Shown: positions 1 through 9,417 of the stretch, in pieces
Layout of the letters: every line of letters starts with the position of its first letter
Position numbering within the stretch: the first letter of the stretch is position 1
NCBI RefSeq assembly: GCF_007681555.1
Contig: NZ_VELE01000001.1
Location: forward strand, 558,001-622,000
DNA: 64,000 bases
Source: Kocuria salsicia
GTDB taxonomy: Bacteria; Actinomycetota; Actinomycetes; Actinomycetales; Micrococcaceae
Direction of reading: 5' to 3'
Translations under genes and position numbers: made by a program
The notes under the pieces: generated by a model
Seen by the model: the letters and a program-made list of their open reading frames with translations, nothing else
Databases searched by the model: none
Told to the model about the DNA's origin: nothing

Positions 1-656
1 GGACGACGTCGCAGCTTGCGCAGGGTGCTCGGGCTCAGGTTCGCCGGGCCGGGCAGCCGCCAGCCGAAGCGCCGCGCGGAGATGCTGACCGCGGCGCTCA
101 CCACGATCGCGCCGGCCATGCCCCACGTGGGGTGGCCGAGTCCCGCAAACAGCGCCATGAGGGCGCTCGCGATCAGGGCGCTGGTGGCGTAGAGGGTGTT
201 GCCGCCGAAGATCGCGGGGAGCCGGCCGACGGCGACGTCGCGGATCATGCCGCCGCCCACCGCGGTGACAACGCCCAGCAGGATGGCGGGCGGCCACGCG
301 AGACCGGCCCCGAGGGCCTTGACCGTGCCCGTCGCGGCCCAGCAGCCCACCGAGAGGCAGTCCGCGAGGAAGAGGGCACGGAAGGTCCACGTGCTGCCGA
401 AGACCATGAGGTACGCGAGCACCGCGCCCACGAGCGAGGACGTGAGGTAGGCCGGATTCGTCAGCGCCACGGGGAAGCCCTGCTGCAGCAGCGTGTCGCG
501 CAGGATGCCCCCGCCCAGGCCGGAGAGGATCGCGAGCACCGTGAACCCCACGAGGTCCATGCGCAGCTGCCGCGCCACCACTCCGCCCAGGATGCCGTTG
601 GTCAGCACACCCAGCAGGTCCACGACGTCGAAGACGACGTCCGCCTCGAAGCTCAC
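1..656 (-). CDS. TRIC/UPF0126-family membrane channel protein (partial)
   Basis: The reverse strand encodes a hydrophobic protein that runs off the left edge without a stop (about 218 codons seen). It contains two glycine-rich repeats, GGGILRDTLLQ and GGGMIRDVAVG, each preceded by hydrophobic helices. This is the duplicated pattern of the UPF0126/TRIC family, whose bacterial members are cation-selective membrane channels. The chosen start is a GTG at 656, preceded by GGAGGTGAGG at good ribosome-binding distance. Only the extreme C-terminus is missing. The physiological role in this organism cannot be read from the sequence. Confidence 0.85.
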   Translation of the reverse strand, partial: MSFEADVVFDVVDLLGVLTNGILGGVVARQLRMDLVGFTVLAILSGLGGGILRDTLLQQGFPVALTNPAYLTSSLVGAVLAYLMVFGSTWTFRALFLADCLSVGCWAATGTVKALGAGLAWPPAILLGVVTAVGGGMIRDVAVGRLPAIFGGNTLYATSALIASALMALFAGLGHPTWGMAGAIVVSAAVSISARRFGWRLPGPANLSPSTLRKLRRR

Positions 657-831
657 CGTGCGCCCTCACCTCCCGGTCACGCCGCTCGGCGCCCCGTACA
701 GCATAGGGGGCGGCCTGACGGTGGTCTCCAGCGGTGTCCCGGCGTGACGCGGGCCCGCCCCGAGGGACCGGACGCGGCAGCCCACGGCCGGAACGCTTAT
801 GCGTGTCGGCGGGGTGGGCCAGGATGGTGCC

Positions 832-1272
832 ATGACCACCGTGCACCCCGGATACACCCTGCTGGACGGCCCGCCCGACGTGGCGGACTACCTGAGACTG
901 CGCCGGGAGACCGGCATGAGCCCCAAGACCGAGGAGCAGGCAGAAGCCGGGACCCACGGGGCGTGGGCAGCGCTGCGCGTGCGCCACGACGCCTCCGGAG
1001 AGACCGTGGGCATGGGCCGGGTGATCGGCGACGGCGGGTGGTACTTCCACGTGATCGACATGGCCGTGCTGCCCGAGCACCAGGGGCAGGGCCTCGGCGG
1101 CGCCGTCCTGGACCGGCTGCTGGAGACCATCCGCACCTCCACGCCCCCGGGCGCGTACGTGAGCCTCATGGCGGACCGCCCCGGACAGGCGCTGCACGCC
1201 GGGCGCGGGTTCACGGACCCTGCGCCGCTGACCAAGGGCATGACCATGTGGCTGGACGACTCCCGTGGCTGA
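832..1272 (+). CDS. GNAT-family N-acetyltransferase
   Basis: A 146-residue protein with a GNAT fold core. The segment AVLPEHQGQGLGGAVLDRLL is the acetyl-CoA binding motif A (pattern Q/R-x-x-G-x-G/A), preceded by the beta-strand region WYFHVIDMAVL. The family transfers acetyl groups from acetyl-CoA to amines; the substrate here is unknown. The ATG at 832 is preferred over an in-frame ATG at 799 because AGGA lies about 8 bases upstream and the family N-terminus fits. Its last 8 bases overlap the start of the downstream carboxylesterase, which suggests cotranscription. Confidence 0.85.
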   Translation: MTTVHPGYTLLDGPPDVADYLRLRRETGMSPKTEEQAEAGTHGAWAALRVRHDASGETVGMGRVIGDGGWYFHVIDMAVLPEHQGQGLGGAVLDRLLETIRTSTPPGAYVSLMADRPGQALHAGRGFTDPAPLTKGMTMWLDDSRG

Positions 1273-2692
1273 GCCTCCCGCGATTGAGCCCGCCGGGCAG
1301 CGGCTCCCACCGATCCCTGCCTCAGAGCTCCAGGGCGAGAATGCGCACGCTGCCCGGGCGCCCCGGTGGAATGCCCCGTGCGGCACGGTGCTCGGCCGCC
1401 ACGATGGGCCCGTGGACCGTGCCACCGGCATCCGGTATGCACGGGCCGAACGCTATGGACTCCCCACACCGCTGCCCCCGGCCACCAACGTGATCCACGC
1501 GACCGATCCGGCACCCGCCTGCCCCCAGCCGCCCATGCCGTTCCTGGACGACATCGTGGGCAGCAACATTGGCGACCTGCCCCAGGACGAGGACTGCCTG
1601 CGGGTGTCCGTCACGGTGCCCGCCGGGACAGCGCCGGACGCCGGGCTGCCCGTGATGGTGTGGATCCACGGTGGCTCCTATGCCGCCGGTGCCGGTGACG
1701 CGCCCTTCTACGACCCCGCCGCGCTGGTGAGTGAGCAACGGGTGGTCATCGTGAGCGTCACGTACCGTCTAGGGCTGCTGGGGTTTCTCGGCGATGGGAA
1801 GGACATCCCCGCGAACCTCGGCCTGCTGGACTTGATCGCCGCACTGCGCTGGACGCGGGAGAACATCGAGGCCTTTGGCGGGGACCCCGGCAACGTCACG
1901 GCGTTCGGCCAGTCGGCGGGCGGCGACGCCGTCGCACACCTGATGATCGCGGACGGCACCCGCGGGCTCTTTCGCCGCGCCATCATCCAGAGCTCGCCGT
2001 TCGGGCTGCTCCCCGGCCGGGCGAAGATGAACGCCCTCATGGCATCCGTGGCCGCACCACTGGCGAAGGATGCGCCGCTGCCCGCCGTGCGGGCCATGCA
2101 GCAGCGGGTGGCGAAGGCCGCCACCCGGTACGGGCTCAAGGGGCAGATGCCGTTCGGACTCCAGTACGGCCAGGCGCCCCTGCCGCCGGAGTCGGAGCTC
2201 GACGCCCGCTGGCGCAAGGCCGCCGACCGCGTGGAGGTCCTGGTGGGCAACACCGTCCGCGAGGCCGCGCTGTTCACAGCCCGCATCCCGCCGCTGCTGC
2301 GCCGGATGCACAGTCCTCGCGGCGGAGCCCGCGTGGACCGGTTCCTCGTGGCACCGTTCACCCGGCGGATCTACGGGGAGGGTGCGGTTCGCTTCGCCCG
2401 TCGGCACGCGCACGCCGGCGGCATCGGCGCGCGGTACGAGTTCTCGTGGGGCGTGGGCCGCAATCCCGTGGCCGGTGCACACATCTCGGAGCTCCCGCTG
2501 CTCTTCCCGGGCCACGGGGTCTGGGAGCACACACCTCTCGTGGAGGGCCACACGTGGGCCCAGGTGCTCTACGACGGCGCTCGGCTGCGGCGCGCCTGGG
2601 CCGAGTTCGCGCGGGGCCACGGGGCCCACGGGGACGCCCGTGCTGGGCTGCGGGTGTTCGACTTGCAGGACACAGCGGGCGGCGCGGACTGA
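1265..2692 (+). CDS. Type B carboxylesterase
   Basis: A 475-residue alpha/beta-hydrolase of the carboxylesterase/p-nitrobenzyl esterase family. The oxyanion-hole motif is WIHGGSYAAGAG, the nucleophile elbow is FGQSAGGDAV, and a likely catalytic histidine lies in the segment AGAHISELPLLF, matching the family pattern. The GNTVREAALF segment aligns with the region near the acidic residue. The family hydrolyses carboxylic esters. The GTG start at 1265 overlaps the upstream acetyltransferase stop, implying translational coupling. No signal peptide is seen, so it should be cytoplasmic. At about 475 residues it is slightly shorter than many family members. Confidence 0.88.
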   Translation: MAEPPAIEPAGQRLPPIPASELQGENAHAARAPRWNAPCGTVLGRHDGPVDRATGIRYARAERYGLPTPLPPATNVIHATDPAPACPQPPMPFLDDIVGSNIGDLPQDEDCLRVSVTVPAGTAPDAGLPVMVWIHGGSYAAGAGDAPFYDPAALVSEQRVVIVSVTYRLGLLGFLGDGKDIPANLGLLDLIAALRWTRENIEAFGGDPGNVTAFGQSAGGDAVAHLMIADGTRGLFRRAIIQSSPFGLLPGRAKMNALMASVAAPLAKDAPLPAVRAMQQRVAKAATRYGLKGQMPFGLQYGQAPLPPESELDARWRKAADRVEVLVGNTVREAALFTARIPPLLRRMHSPRGGARVDRFLVAPFTRRIYGEGAVRFARRHAHAGGIGARYEFSWGVGRNPVAGAHISELPLLFPGHGVWEHTPLVEGHTWAQVLYDGARLRRAWAEFARGHGAHGDARAGLRVFDLQDTAGGAD

Positions 2693-2807
2693 CTCTCAGA
2701 AGATTGCCTGGCGGGGTTGCCGCCCCCCGCTGTTCTGCCCCGGCGTGGCTGTCGTTCCAACCCGCGCCGTCCTGACCCCGCGGTGCGCGGAGGATTGCCG
2801 CGGCCCC

Positions 2808-3398
2808 TCAGTCCTCGGGAACGTGGGTGGCGATCCCCGCCGCCCGGGCGATCTCGCCGTAGGTCTGTGCGAGGTTGTCCAGCGAGGAGTGCGCATTGAG
2901 GCCGCTGGGGTTCGGTGCCACGTACAGCTCCGTGCCGGACCATGGGGACTCCTGCTTACCCGCGGTGGCCTTGGGACGGTCGAAAGCAGCGCGGTACGCG
3001 GTGATGCCGAGGACCGCCACCACCGCTGGCCGCTTCTCGCGGATCAGGGCGTCGAGCCGTTGGGCCCCCTCGTGAAACTCGTCCAGAGTGAGTTCGTCCG
3101 CACGGGCCGTCGCCCGGGGACACACATTGCTGATGCCTATCCCCCGACTCATGAGCTGGTCGAGGTCCGCGGGGTCGTAGCCGTCCGCCGCGTGGATGAG
3201 TGTGTCGGTGATCCCCGCCCGGTACAGGGCCGGGTAGAAGCGGTTGCCCGGCCGGGCGAAGTGCGCCCCCGTGGCGGCCGTCCACAGTCCGGGGTTGATG
3301 CCCACGAACAGCAGCCGCAAGGGGTCCGGCAGCAGGTCCGAGACCGTGCAGTCGCGGTAGGAGTCGAGTTCGGCGCGCGTGAATCCCATGCTGCCCAT
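2808..3398 (-). CDS. mug: G/U mismatch-specific DNA glycosylase (Mug/TDG family)
   Basis: A protein of about 196 residues of the Mug/TDG branch of uracil-DNA glycosylases, which excise uracil or thymine opposite guanine in base excision repair. The two family signatures are present: FVGINPGLWTAATGAHFARPGNRFY near residue 30 shortened here to its core GINPGL, and the C-terminal NPSGLNAH loop that intercalates into DNA. Two ATGs 9 bases apart (3398 and 3389) are possible starts; neither has a strong ribosome-binding site. It lies 22 bases downstream of the broken EamA gene on the same strand and probably shares its transcript. Confidence 0.88.
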   Translation of the reverse strand: MGSMGFTRAELDSYRDCTVSDLLPDPLRLLFVGINPGLWTAATGAHFARPGNRFYPALYRAGITDTLIHAADGYDPADLDQLMSRGIGISNVCPRATARADELTLDEFHEGAQRLDALIREKRPAVVAVLGITAYRAAFDRPKATAGKQESPWSGTELYVAPNPSGLNAHSSLDNLAQTYGEIARAAGIATHVPED

Positions 3399-3420
3399 GC
3401 TAGGCCGGACGTCCCGGCAC

Positions 3421-4309
3421 TCAGGCTGTGGGCGGCGTCGGCCCCTTCGACGGCGCACGCCCGGCCCGCACCGCCGCCACGCTCGCGAGGATCACGAGCG
3501 TCATACCCGCCAGCTCCGCCGCCCCGAGCTCCTGCCCCAGGATCAGCCACCCCACGAGTGCAGCGGCGGCGGGCGCCATGCTCACGAGGATCGAGAACGT
3601 CTCCGCCGCGAGTTCCAGTGCGTACGGCAACGCGGAGGACATCAGGGCCACGGCGAGACCGATGAGCAGCACGTGCGGCCGCAGCAGTGCCGCCCCGCCG
3701 CTGACGATCCCGAAGGGCGCGGCGAGCACCGCGCCCACCACCATGGCGAGCGCAAGCCCCTGCACTCCGGGGAACGACCGCCCGGCCTGCCGGGACATCA
3801 GGATGTAGAGCACCCACAGGGAGGCCGCGCCCAGCGCGAAGAGCCCCCCCGCGGGATCGGGGATCTCCGTTCCGGGACCCACTCCGCTGAGCAGCAGCAC
3901 ACCCGCGAGCGCGAGCCCGGCCCACAGCACCCCGGTGAGCCGACGGGAGAGCACGACGGAGAGGACAAGTGGCCCGAGCAGCTCGATGGTCACCGCGACC
4001 CCCAGCGGCAGGCGCGCCACGCCTGGTAGATGAGCATGTTCATCCCGCCCAGGCTGACACCGAACGCCAGGACCACGCCGAGGGCCCCGCGGGTCATCCC
4101 CCGCAGGGAGGGCCGGACGACGGCGCACAGCACCACCGCGGCCATGGCGAGTCTGAGGAACACGGCCCCCAGGGCGTCGATCTCGTCGAACAGGCTCACG
4201 GCGATGGCAGCACCCGTCTGGGTGACGAGGGTGGCGGCCACCACCAGGAGCACACCCTGAGCCGTGGAGTCCCGCGCGGAACCGTCGCGGTGCGGGGTGT
4301 GCGGACCAT
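3421..4309 (-). pseudogene. EamA/RhtA-type exporter, frameshifted
   Basis: Two reverse-strand frames together encode a DMT-superfamily exporter like RhtA (amino acid efflux). The first half ends GVSLGGMNMLIYQA and the second continues ARLPLGVAVTIELLGPLVLS, a segment that is continuous in homologues. Restoring one C after the GCG codon at 4020-4022 would give the expected ...YQALARLPLG... A second single-base deletion is likely near 4258-4275. The ATG at 4309, which follows the upstream stop by 2 bases, reads in another frame before joining the STAQGVLLVVAA helix; otherwise translation must start at an internal GTG. Either a recent pseudogene or two assembly indels; raw reads would settle it. 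Confidence 0.8.
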
Positions 4310-4311
4310 GC

Positions 4312-5139
4312 TCAGCGGTCCGCGAGCAGGAACGTGCGCAGCGCCATGACGACCTCGTCCGGGCGGTCCGCGTGCACCCAGTGGCTGGCGTCCCGCACGG
4401 TGATCCGCACGGTCCGGGGGAACAGGGCACGCATCACCGGTGCGTCCGCGTCCTGGATGTAGGGCGAGTTCTCGCCGGCCATCCACAGGACGGGTCCGGT
4501 GAAGGTCCGGCCCGCGATGTCCTCCTCTGGCCAGCCGCCCACGTCGTCCAGCTGGTCGTGGAGCAGGTCCAGGTTGGGCTGCCATCCGAAGCCGCCGTCG
4601 CGGTGGCGCAGGTTCTGGAGCAGGAAGCCGCGCACCTGTTCCTCGGGGATCTCGGTGCGCAGGGCGGCGTCGGCCTGGGAACGGTGCGTGATGCCCGTGA
4701 GGTCCAGGCGCTTGAGGGAGCCGAGCAGGTGCTCGAAGTTCCCGCGGGAGGCCTCCGTGTCCGCCTCCTGGGAGTCCACGGGGGCGATGTCCTCGACCAC
4801 GAGCCTGCGCACCACGTCCGGGTGGCGCAGCGCCAGGAGCATGGCGACTTTCCCACCCATGGAGTGCCCGAGCACGTCCACGGGCCCGTCCGCGGCGAAG
4901 TCCCGGCGCAGCTCGTCCGCCACGGTGTCTGCCATCGCGGCGTAGCCGAAGCTCTCCGTCCAGGCCGAGTCACCGTGGTTCGGCAGGTCCACGAGCAGGC
5001 ACGTGAAGTCCGGCTGCAGGGCCTTGGCGATGTTCGTGAAGTTTTTGCCCCGCCCGAACAGCCCGTGAAGGAACACGAGGCGGTGCTCTCCGGAGCCGAT
5101 GAGCGTGGTCTTCAGCGTGGGTTTCGTTTCCTGCGGCAC
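4312..5139 (-). CDS. Alpha/beta-fold hydrolase (YbfF/ABHD11-like)
   Basis: A protein of about 275 residues with a complete alpha/beta hydrolase layout: FLHGLFGRGKNF near the N-terminus, VDLPNHGDS, the nucleophile elbow VLGHSMGGKVAML, the acid region MAGENSPYI, and the terminal histidine in DASHWVHADRP. The order and the LHGLFG and DLPNHG motifs resemble the YbfF/ABHD11 esterase group, enzymes acting on acyl esters. The start is uncertain: GTG at 5139 is chosen by homology to family N-termini, while GTG 5172 and TTG 5175 are alternatives without a clear ribosome-binding site. The stop lies 2 bases from the ATG of the broken EamA gene. Confidence 0.85.
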   Translation of the reverse strand: MPQETKPTLKTTLIGSGEHRLVFLHGLFGRGKNFTNIAKALQPDFTCLLVDLPNHGDSAWTESFGYAAMADTVADELRRDFAADGPVDVLGHSMGGKVAMLLALRHPDVVRRLVVEDIAPVDSQEADTEASRGNFEHLLGSLKRLDLTGITHRSQADAALRTEIPEEQVRGFLLQNLRHRDGGFGWQPNLDLLHDQLDDVGGWPEEDIAGRTFTGPVLWMAGENSPYIQDADAPVMRALFPRTVRITVRDASHWVHADRPDEVVMALRTFLLADR

Positions 5140-5321
5140 GCCGGTCAATCTACTGCGCCGTCCGTGCGCCACCAAAGCGGATGACAGCGTCGCACGGGGC
5201 TGTCACCCGGGCCCGGCGCGCTCGGAGCAGGGTCGTGAGGTGCCGGTGGGCCGCTCGCCGCCGTCGTGAGACCGCGGCGGTGCGACCCACCGGAAGCGTC
5301 CTCGGGACAGACCCGGGTCGG

Positions 5322-5678
5322 TCAGTTCGAGGAACCCTTGAGGCGCTCGATGTGCTCGGAGGCCTGCGCCTTCGTCAGGTCCGCGGGCAGCTCCTCGCCG
5401 GCCTGCTTGGCGAGGGTGTCCAGGTAGGACTTCTGCGCGGGGGTCATGGGCTCGTCGCCGCTGACCCACTCGGAGGGGTCCTTCTCCAGAGTGGAGTCCT
5501 GCGCGTCCCCGGTGGCACCGATGGTCTCGCCCTGGGGCGCCCCGTTGCCGGCCGGGTTCTGCGGCGCGCCCTGCGCGGCGCCACCCTGGACGCCGTTCTG
5601 AGCCGCATCCGGCGTGCCGTTCTCGAGCGGCGGCTGGGCGTTCTGCTCGCCGGGCTCCTGTGCGGGGTTCTCGGTCAT
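5322..5678 (-). CDS. DUF3072-domain protein
   Basis: A 118-residue protein with a disordered Gln/Asn/Pro/Gly-rich N-terminal half and a C-terminal domain beginning DPSEWVSGDEPMTPAQKSYL and continuing to DLTKAQASEHIERL, the pattern of DUF3072. Family function is unknown; its members are small actinobacterial proteins with a helix-turn-helix-like, SAP-like look. The ATG at 5678 is preceded by AAGGAG. It lies downstream of selB on the same strand with a 253-base gap, so operon membership is doubtful. Confidence 0.8.
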   Translation of the reverse strand: MTENPAQEPGEQNAQPPLENGTPDAAQNGVQGGAAQGAPQNPAGNGAPQGETIGATGDAQDSTLEKDPSEWVSGDEPMTPAQKSYLDTLAKQAGEELPADLTKAQASEHIERLKGSSN

Positions 5679-5931
5679 GGCTTCTCCTTGGCTGGGTCGG
5701 GGACCGCTGGGGTCCACGGGGTGCGTTCGGTGTCGGTCATCCTACGCGGGGCGTCCGACACACTCACGGCCTGTGGCAGGGCCCGCGACAGGTCGGGCGC
5801 CACGTCCTGCATGTCAGTGGGCCACACGTCCTGCCGCAGGTCACGCGGACGGTCCCCCGGTGCCCCGGACCGCAGCGCGAACCGGCAGCCGCCGCGCCGG
5901 CCGCCGCGCGGCGTCGTCGCCCCAGGGCTCC

Positions 5932-7722
5932 TCAGCGCACGATGCTGCGGTTGCTGCCGTCCTCGCGGCGCGTCCAGCCCTTCGCGTCGAGGTGTTCGAG
6001 CAAGGGGATGGCGACCCTGCGCGTGGTGCCCCACGCCTGGCGGGCCTGGCTCGTGGTGAACGGCTGCGGCAGGCGCGCGAGCTCGCGCATGGCGAGCGCG
6101 GGGGCAGTGGGCAGCAGAACGACGTCGCCGGGCAGCCTCAGCAGCCGGCCAAGCCGCTGCGCCGCGGCCAGTTCGCGGGATCCCAGTCCCAGGTCGTCGA
6201 GCTCGTAGGCCTCGGGCGCAGCAAAGGGGGTGGCGCGCAGCCTGTCCTCGAGCGCGGCCACGGCGGTCTCGGCCGCGCCCAGCCCGCCCCCGTGACCGGG
6301 CACGAGCAGGTACCCGTCCCGTTCCTCCAGACCGGCACGGGTCACGACGGCGCGCAGCACGTGGGCGGCGGGCTCCCCCAGTGCGGTGGCCGCGGCACCG
6401 CGGGAGAGTCCCGGGGCCAGGGGCTCCCGCGCACGCAGGGCCGCCACGGCGTCGCGCAGCTCGCGAGCCCACCGGTCCAGGTGCGGGGTGTGGATCCACC
6501 ATCCGTCCGTGACCAGCACGGGCGAACCGGCGGGTGCGGCCTCGGCGGGGAATCCGAGCAGCCGCAGCCGGGCGGCAGAGACCGCGCCGTACTTGACCGT
6601 CTCGGCCACGGGGTCCCCGTGCTCGGGAATCTCCGCGAGCCGCGCCGCCTCCCGCGACGCGGCACCGCGGCGGTTTAGAGCCGGGGGGTCCACGTCCAGC
6701 ACGCGAGCACCACCGAGCGCCACGCGCGCCCCCGGGCTGCGGAGCACCAGCCGCTCCCCCGGCACCAGCGTCAACGGGTGGTCGAGCTGCAGGCGGGCGT
6801 GCTCGGCGTCCAGCGGTCGCAGCCGCGTGCCCACCCCGGCCGTTCCGGCGTGCACCACCACCTGCTCCGGGACCTCCGTGAAGGGCTCCCCGCGCTCCCT
6901 CCTCACCTCCAGGACGTCGGTGACCGGCCAGGCCCGCGGGGTCAGCAGCGTGTCCCCGCGGTGGATCGCGTCCTTGCTCGTGCCGCGCAGGTTCACGGCC
7001 ACGCGGTTCGTTGGCCCGATCTCCGGCACCGACGTGTTCTGGCTCTGCAGGGAGCGCACCGTGACGTCCTGCTCCCCCGCGGCCCCGCGCAGCACCATGC
7101 GGTCCCCCGCGCGCAGGGTGCCCGCCGTGAGCGTCCCCGTGACCACGGTCCCAGCGCCCGAGATGGTGAACGTCCTGTCGATCCACAGCCGCACGCGCGC
7201 GTCCGGGTCAGGAGCGGGAACGCGGGCCAGCACGTCGTCGAGCGCGGTGCGGAACCGGTCGAGCCCTGTGCCGTCCTGCGCGGACACGACGACGGCGGGG
7301 GCCTCGGCGAGTCCCGTTCCCGCCAGTTCCGCGCGGGCCTGGGCCACGACGTCGGCCACCCGCTCCGGCGCGCGGTCCGCCTTGGTGACCACGATCAGCC
7401 CGTCGCTGATGCCCAGGGCCGCCACGGCGTCCCGGTGGTCGCCGGACTGCTCCTGCCAGCCCTCGTCGGCGGCCACCACGAAGCACACCACGGGTGCCGG
7501 TCCCACACCGGCAAGCATGTTGCCGAGGAAGCGCTCGTGCCCGGGGACGTCCACGAACGCCACGTGCCGCCCCGAGGGCAGCGCGGTCCAGGCGAAGCCG
7601 AGGTCGATGGTGAGCCCGCGCTGCTTCTCCTCGTCCCAGCGGTCCGGCTCAATACCCGTCAGCGCCCGCACAAGCCTGCTCTTGCCGTGGTCCACGTGAC
7701 CGGCGGTTGCCACCACGTACAT
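5932..7722 (-). CDS. selB: Selenocysteine-specific elongation factor SelB
   Basis: A 596-residue EF-Tu-like GTPase that carries Sec-tRNA-Sec to UGA codons marked by a SECIS hairpin. G1 is GHVDHGKS (residues 8-15), G3 DVPGHERF (58-65) and G4 TKAD (113-116). The domain II/III barrels follow, and the C-terminal third holds the winged-helix repeats that bind SECIS RNA. The ATG shares one base with the selA stop (TGATG), so the two are translationally coupled. A SECIS-containing client lies 8 kb away in the same window. Confidence 0.96.
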   Translation of the reverse strand: MYVVATAGHVDHGKSRLVRALTGIEPDRWDEEKQRGLTIDLGFAWTALPSGRHVAFVDVPGHERFLGNMLAGVGPAPVVCFVVAADEGWQEQSGDHRDAVAALGISDGLIVVTKADRAPERVADVVAQARAELAGTGLAEAPAVVVSAQDGTGLDRFRTALDDVLARVPAPDPDARVRLWIDRTFTISGAGTVVTGTLTAGTLRAGDRMVLRGAAGEQDVTVRSLQSQNTSVPEIGPTNRVAVNLRGTSKDAIHRGDTLLTPRAWPVTDVLEVRRERGEPFTEVPEQVVVHAGTAGVGTRLRPLDAEHARLQLDHPLTLVPGERLVLRSPGARVALGGARVLDVDPPALNRRGAASREAARLAEIPEHGDPVAETVKYGAVSAARLRLLGFPAEAAPAGSPVLVTDGWWIHTPHLDRWARELRDAVAALRAREPLAPGLSRGAAATALGEPAAHVLRAVVTRAGLEERDGYLLVPGHGGGLGAAETAVAALEDRLRATPFAAPEAYELDDLGLGSRELAAAQRLGRLLRLPGDVVLLPTAPALAMRELARLPQPFTTSQARQAWGTTRRVAIPLLEHLDAKGWTRREDGSNRSIVR

Positions 7723-9029
7723 CAGCGCAGTCCCTCCAGCGCGGCGCGCACGGCGTCGGTCAGTGCGGCGTCGTCCGCCTCCGGGATGCAGCGCAGATCC
7801 ACGAGGCACGCGCCGTCGTGCACGCGCGGCAGCACCGCGGGGGTGCCCAGCCGCAGCGCCTCGGCGGCCGCTTCCGGCAGTCGCACCGCCCAGCCCGGCA
7901 GAGGCACCCCCGGTGCGCCGCCCCCGCCCACGCGGCCGTCATGCGGGACCGCCTCCGCGCCGACCACGCTGGCCAGTGCCTCCGCGCGCTCGCGCAGCCG
8001 CTCGGGGTCCGCGTGCAGGGACCGGCCGACGGGAGTGGGCCCCCCACGCAGCGTGGCCTCCAGCGCCGCGAGGGTGAGCTTGTCCGCGCGCACTGCTCGG
8101 GCCAGCGGGAAGCGCGCCAGGCGCCGAACAGTCTTCGCGCGGCCCAGCAGCAGACCGGCCTGGGGCCCGCCGAGGAGCTTGTCCCCGCTCGCGATCACCG
8201 CGTCCGCCCCAGCCTCCAGGGCCTCGGCGAGACTCGGTTCGTCCGGCAGGGTGGGGTCCGGGGTCAGCAGGCCGCTGCCCACGTCCACGACGAGCGGCAC
8301 GCCGTGCGCGTCCGCGAGGGAGCGCAGCTCCCGCAGCGGCACGGCCGCGGTGAAGCCGGCCACCCGGAAGTTGCTGGGGTGGACCTTGAGGATGCAGCCC
8401 GTCCCCGGACCCAGAGCGGCCTCGTAGTCGCCCAGGTGGGTGCGGTTGGTGGTGCCCACCTCGCGCAGACGCGCCCCCGTGGACTCCATGAGGTCCGAGA
8501 GCCGGAATCCGGCTCCGATCTCCACGAACTCACCCCGGCTGACGACCACCTCTCGGGTGCCGGCCAGGGCCGTGGTGGCGAGCACCAGCGCGGCGGCGCC
8601 GTTCGTGACGACCAGAGCGTCCTCCGCTGCGGGGCATGCCTCCAGCAGCGCCTCCCGGGCCCCCGCGCCGCGCGCGGAGCGCTGCCCGGTGGCCAGGTCC
8701 AGTTCCACGTCCACGTAGTCGGCGGCGGCGAGCAGGGCCTGCTTCGCGGCGTGGGACAGTGGGGCCCGCCCGAGGTTGGTGTGCACAACCACGCCCGTGG
8801 CGTTGAGCACCGGGCTCAGGGAGCTCGCGCCGCGCGCGCTCAGGCCCGCGACCACCGCCTCCACCACGGCCTCCGGGGCGATCTCCCCGCCCCGCGCGCG
8901 CTGCTGCGCGGCGCGGACGGCGGCGCGCACGGCGGCGTCGCCCAGTCCTGCGGCCGCCGCGCGGACCCGCGGGTCCGCAAGCACACGGTCCGTGCGGGGG
9001 ATGCGACGGCGGGGGTCCTCTGTGCTCAC
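7722..9029 (-). CDS. selA: L-seryl-tRNA(Sec) selenium transferase SelA
   Basis: A 435-residue PLP enzyme that converts Ser-tRNA-Sec to Sec-tRNA-Sec using selenophosphate. The glycine-rich VVVHTNLGRAPLS segment (81-92) and the PLP lysine motif ASGDKLLGGPQAG (Lys284) are intact. The GTG start at 9029 is chosen because GAGGAG lies 6 bases upstream and the N-terminal STEDPRRRIPRTD segment fits family proteins. It lies downstream of tRNA-Sec on the same strand and overlaps selB by one base, giving a selC-selA-selB order. Confidence 0.96.
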   Translation of the reverse strand: MSTEDPRRRIPRTDRVLADPRVRAAAAGLGDAAVRAAVRAAQQRARGGEIAPEAVVEAVVAGLSARGASSLSPVLNATGVVVHTNLGRAPLSHAAKQALLAAADYVDVELDLATGQRSARGAGAREALLEACPAAEDALVVTNGAAALVLATTALAGTREVVVSRGEFVEIGAGFRLSDLMESTGARLREVGTTNRTHLGDYEAALGPGTGCILKVHPSNFRVAGFTAAVPLRELRSLADAHGVPLVVDVGSGLLTPDPTLPDEPSLAEALEAGADAVIASGDKLLGGPQAGLLLGRAKTVRRLARFPLARAVRADKLTLAALEATLRGGPTPVGRSLHADPERLRERAEALASVVGAEAVPHDGRVGGGGAPGVPLPGWAVRLPEAAAEALRLGTPAVLPRVHDGACLVDLRCIPEADDAALTDAVRAALEGLR

Positions 9030-9261
9030 GCTGCTCCTCGAGTGGATGTCTGGACGCCGCTCCCCGCGGGCGCCCCGGTCGCGCAGGGGCCGCCCGGCGC
9101 CCGGGTGAGCGCGGGCCCGGTGCACGGCGGGCGCTGCGCGTGGCTGTCCGCGACGACCCCGCACCCCACCGCCCGCGCTGGGGCGGGGCAGCCTCCCGGG
9201 AGCGGGACCTATCGGTCGCGGGCCTGACCGCAGCAGCCCCGGGGTCGTGATACGCGATGGT

Positions 9262-9356
9262 TGGCGGAGGCGGACGGGAATCGAACCCGCCAGACCGAGG
9301 TGCTCGGTCTCACCGGTTTTGAAGACCGGGGCGCCCACCAGGACACGTACGCCTCC
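9262..9356 (-). tRNA. selC: tRNA-Sec, anticodon TCA
   Basis: A 95-base tRNA on the reverse strand, with 5' end GGAGGCGT and an encoded 3' CCA. The anticodon loop is CTTCAAA, giving UCA, which reads UGA. The long variable arm AGACCGAG-CAC-CTCGGTCT forms an 8-bp stem typical of tRNA-Sec, and the T loop TTCGATT is normal. The extended acceptor arm pairs for at least seven bases. It lies upstream of selA on the same strand and 73 bases from selD, which is divergent. Confidence 0.96.
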
Positions 9357-9417
9357 GCGGCCGAATGTATCACCGCCCGCGGACACGTGAGCTCAGTAGG
9401 CTGTCGGAGCGCGTTCC

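Noticed and set aside
2070-3665. Long forward open frame across the esterase end and mug
   Set aside because: It lies in alternative frames of the esterase and antisense to mug, with shadow-type composition rich in Arg and Pro.
3990-4430. Reading the EamA breaks as programmed frameshifting
   Set aside because: No slippery heptamer or downstream structure is evident at either break, and programmed shifting is not known for this family.
9395-9417. Strong -35 element for selD
   Set aside because: No TTGACA-like hexamer lies at the right spacing; only the -10 is supported.
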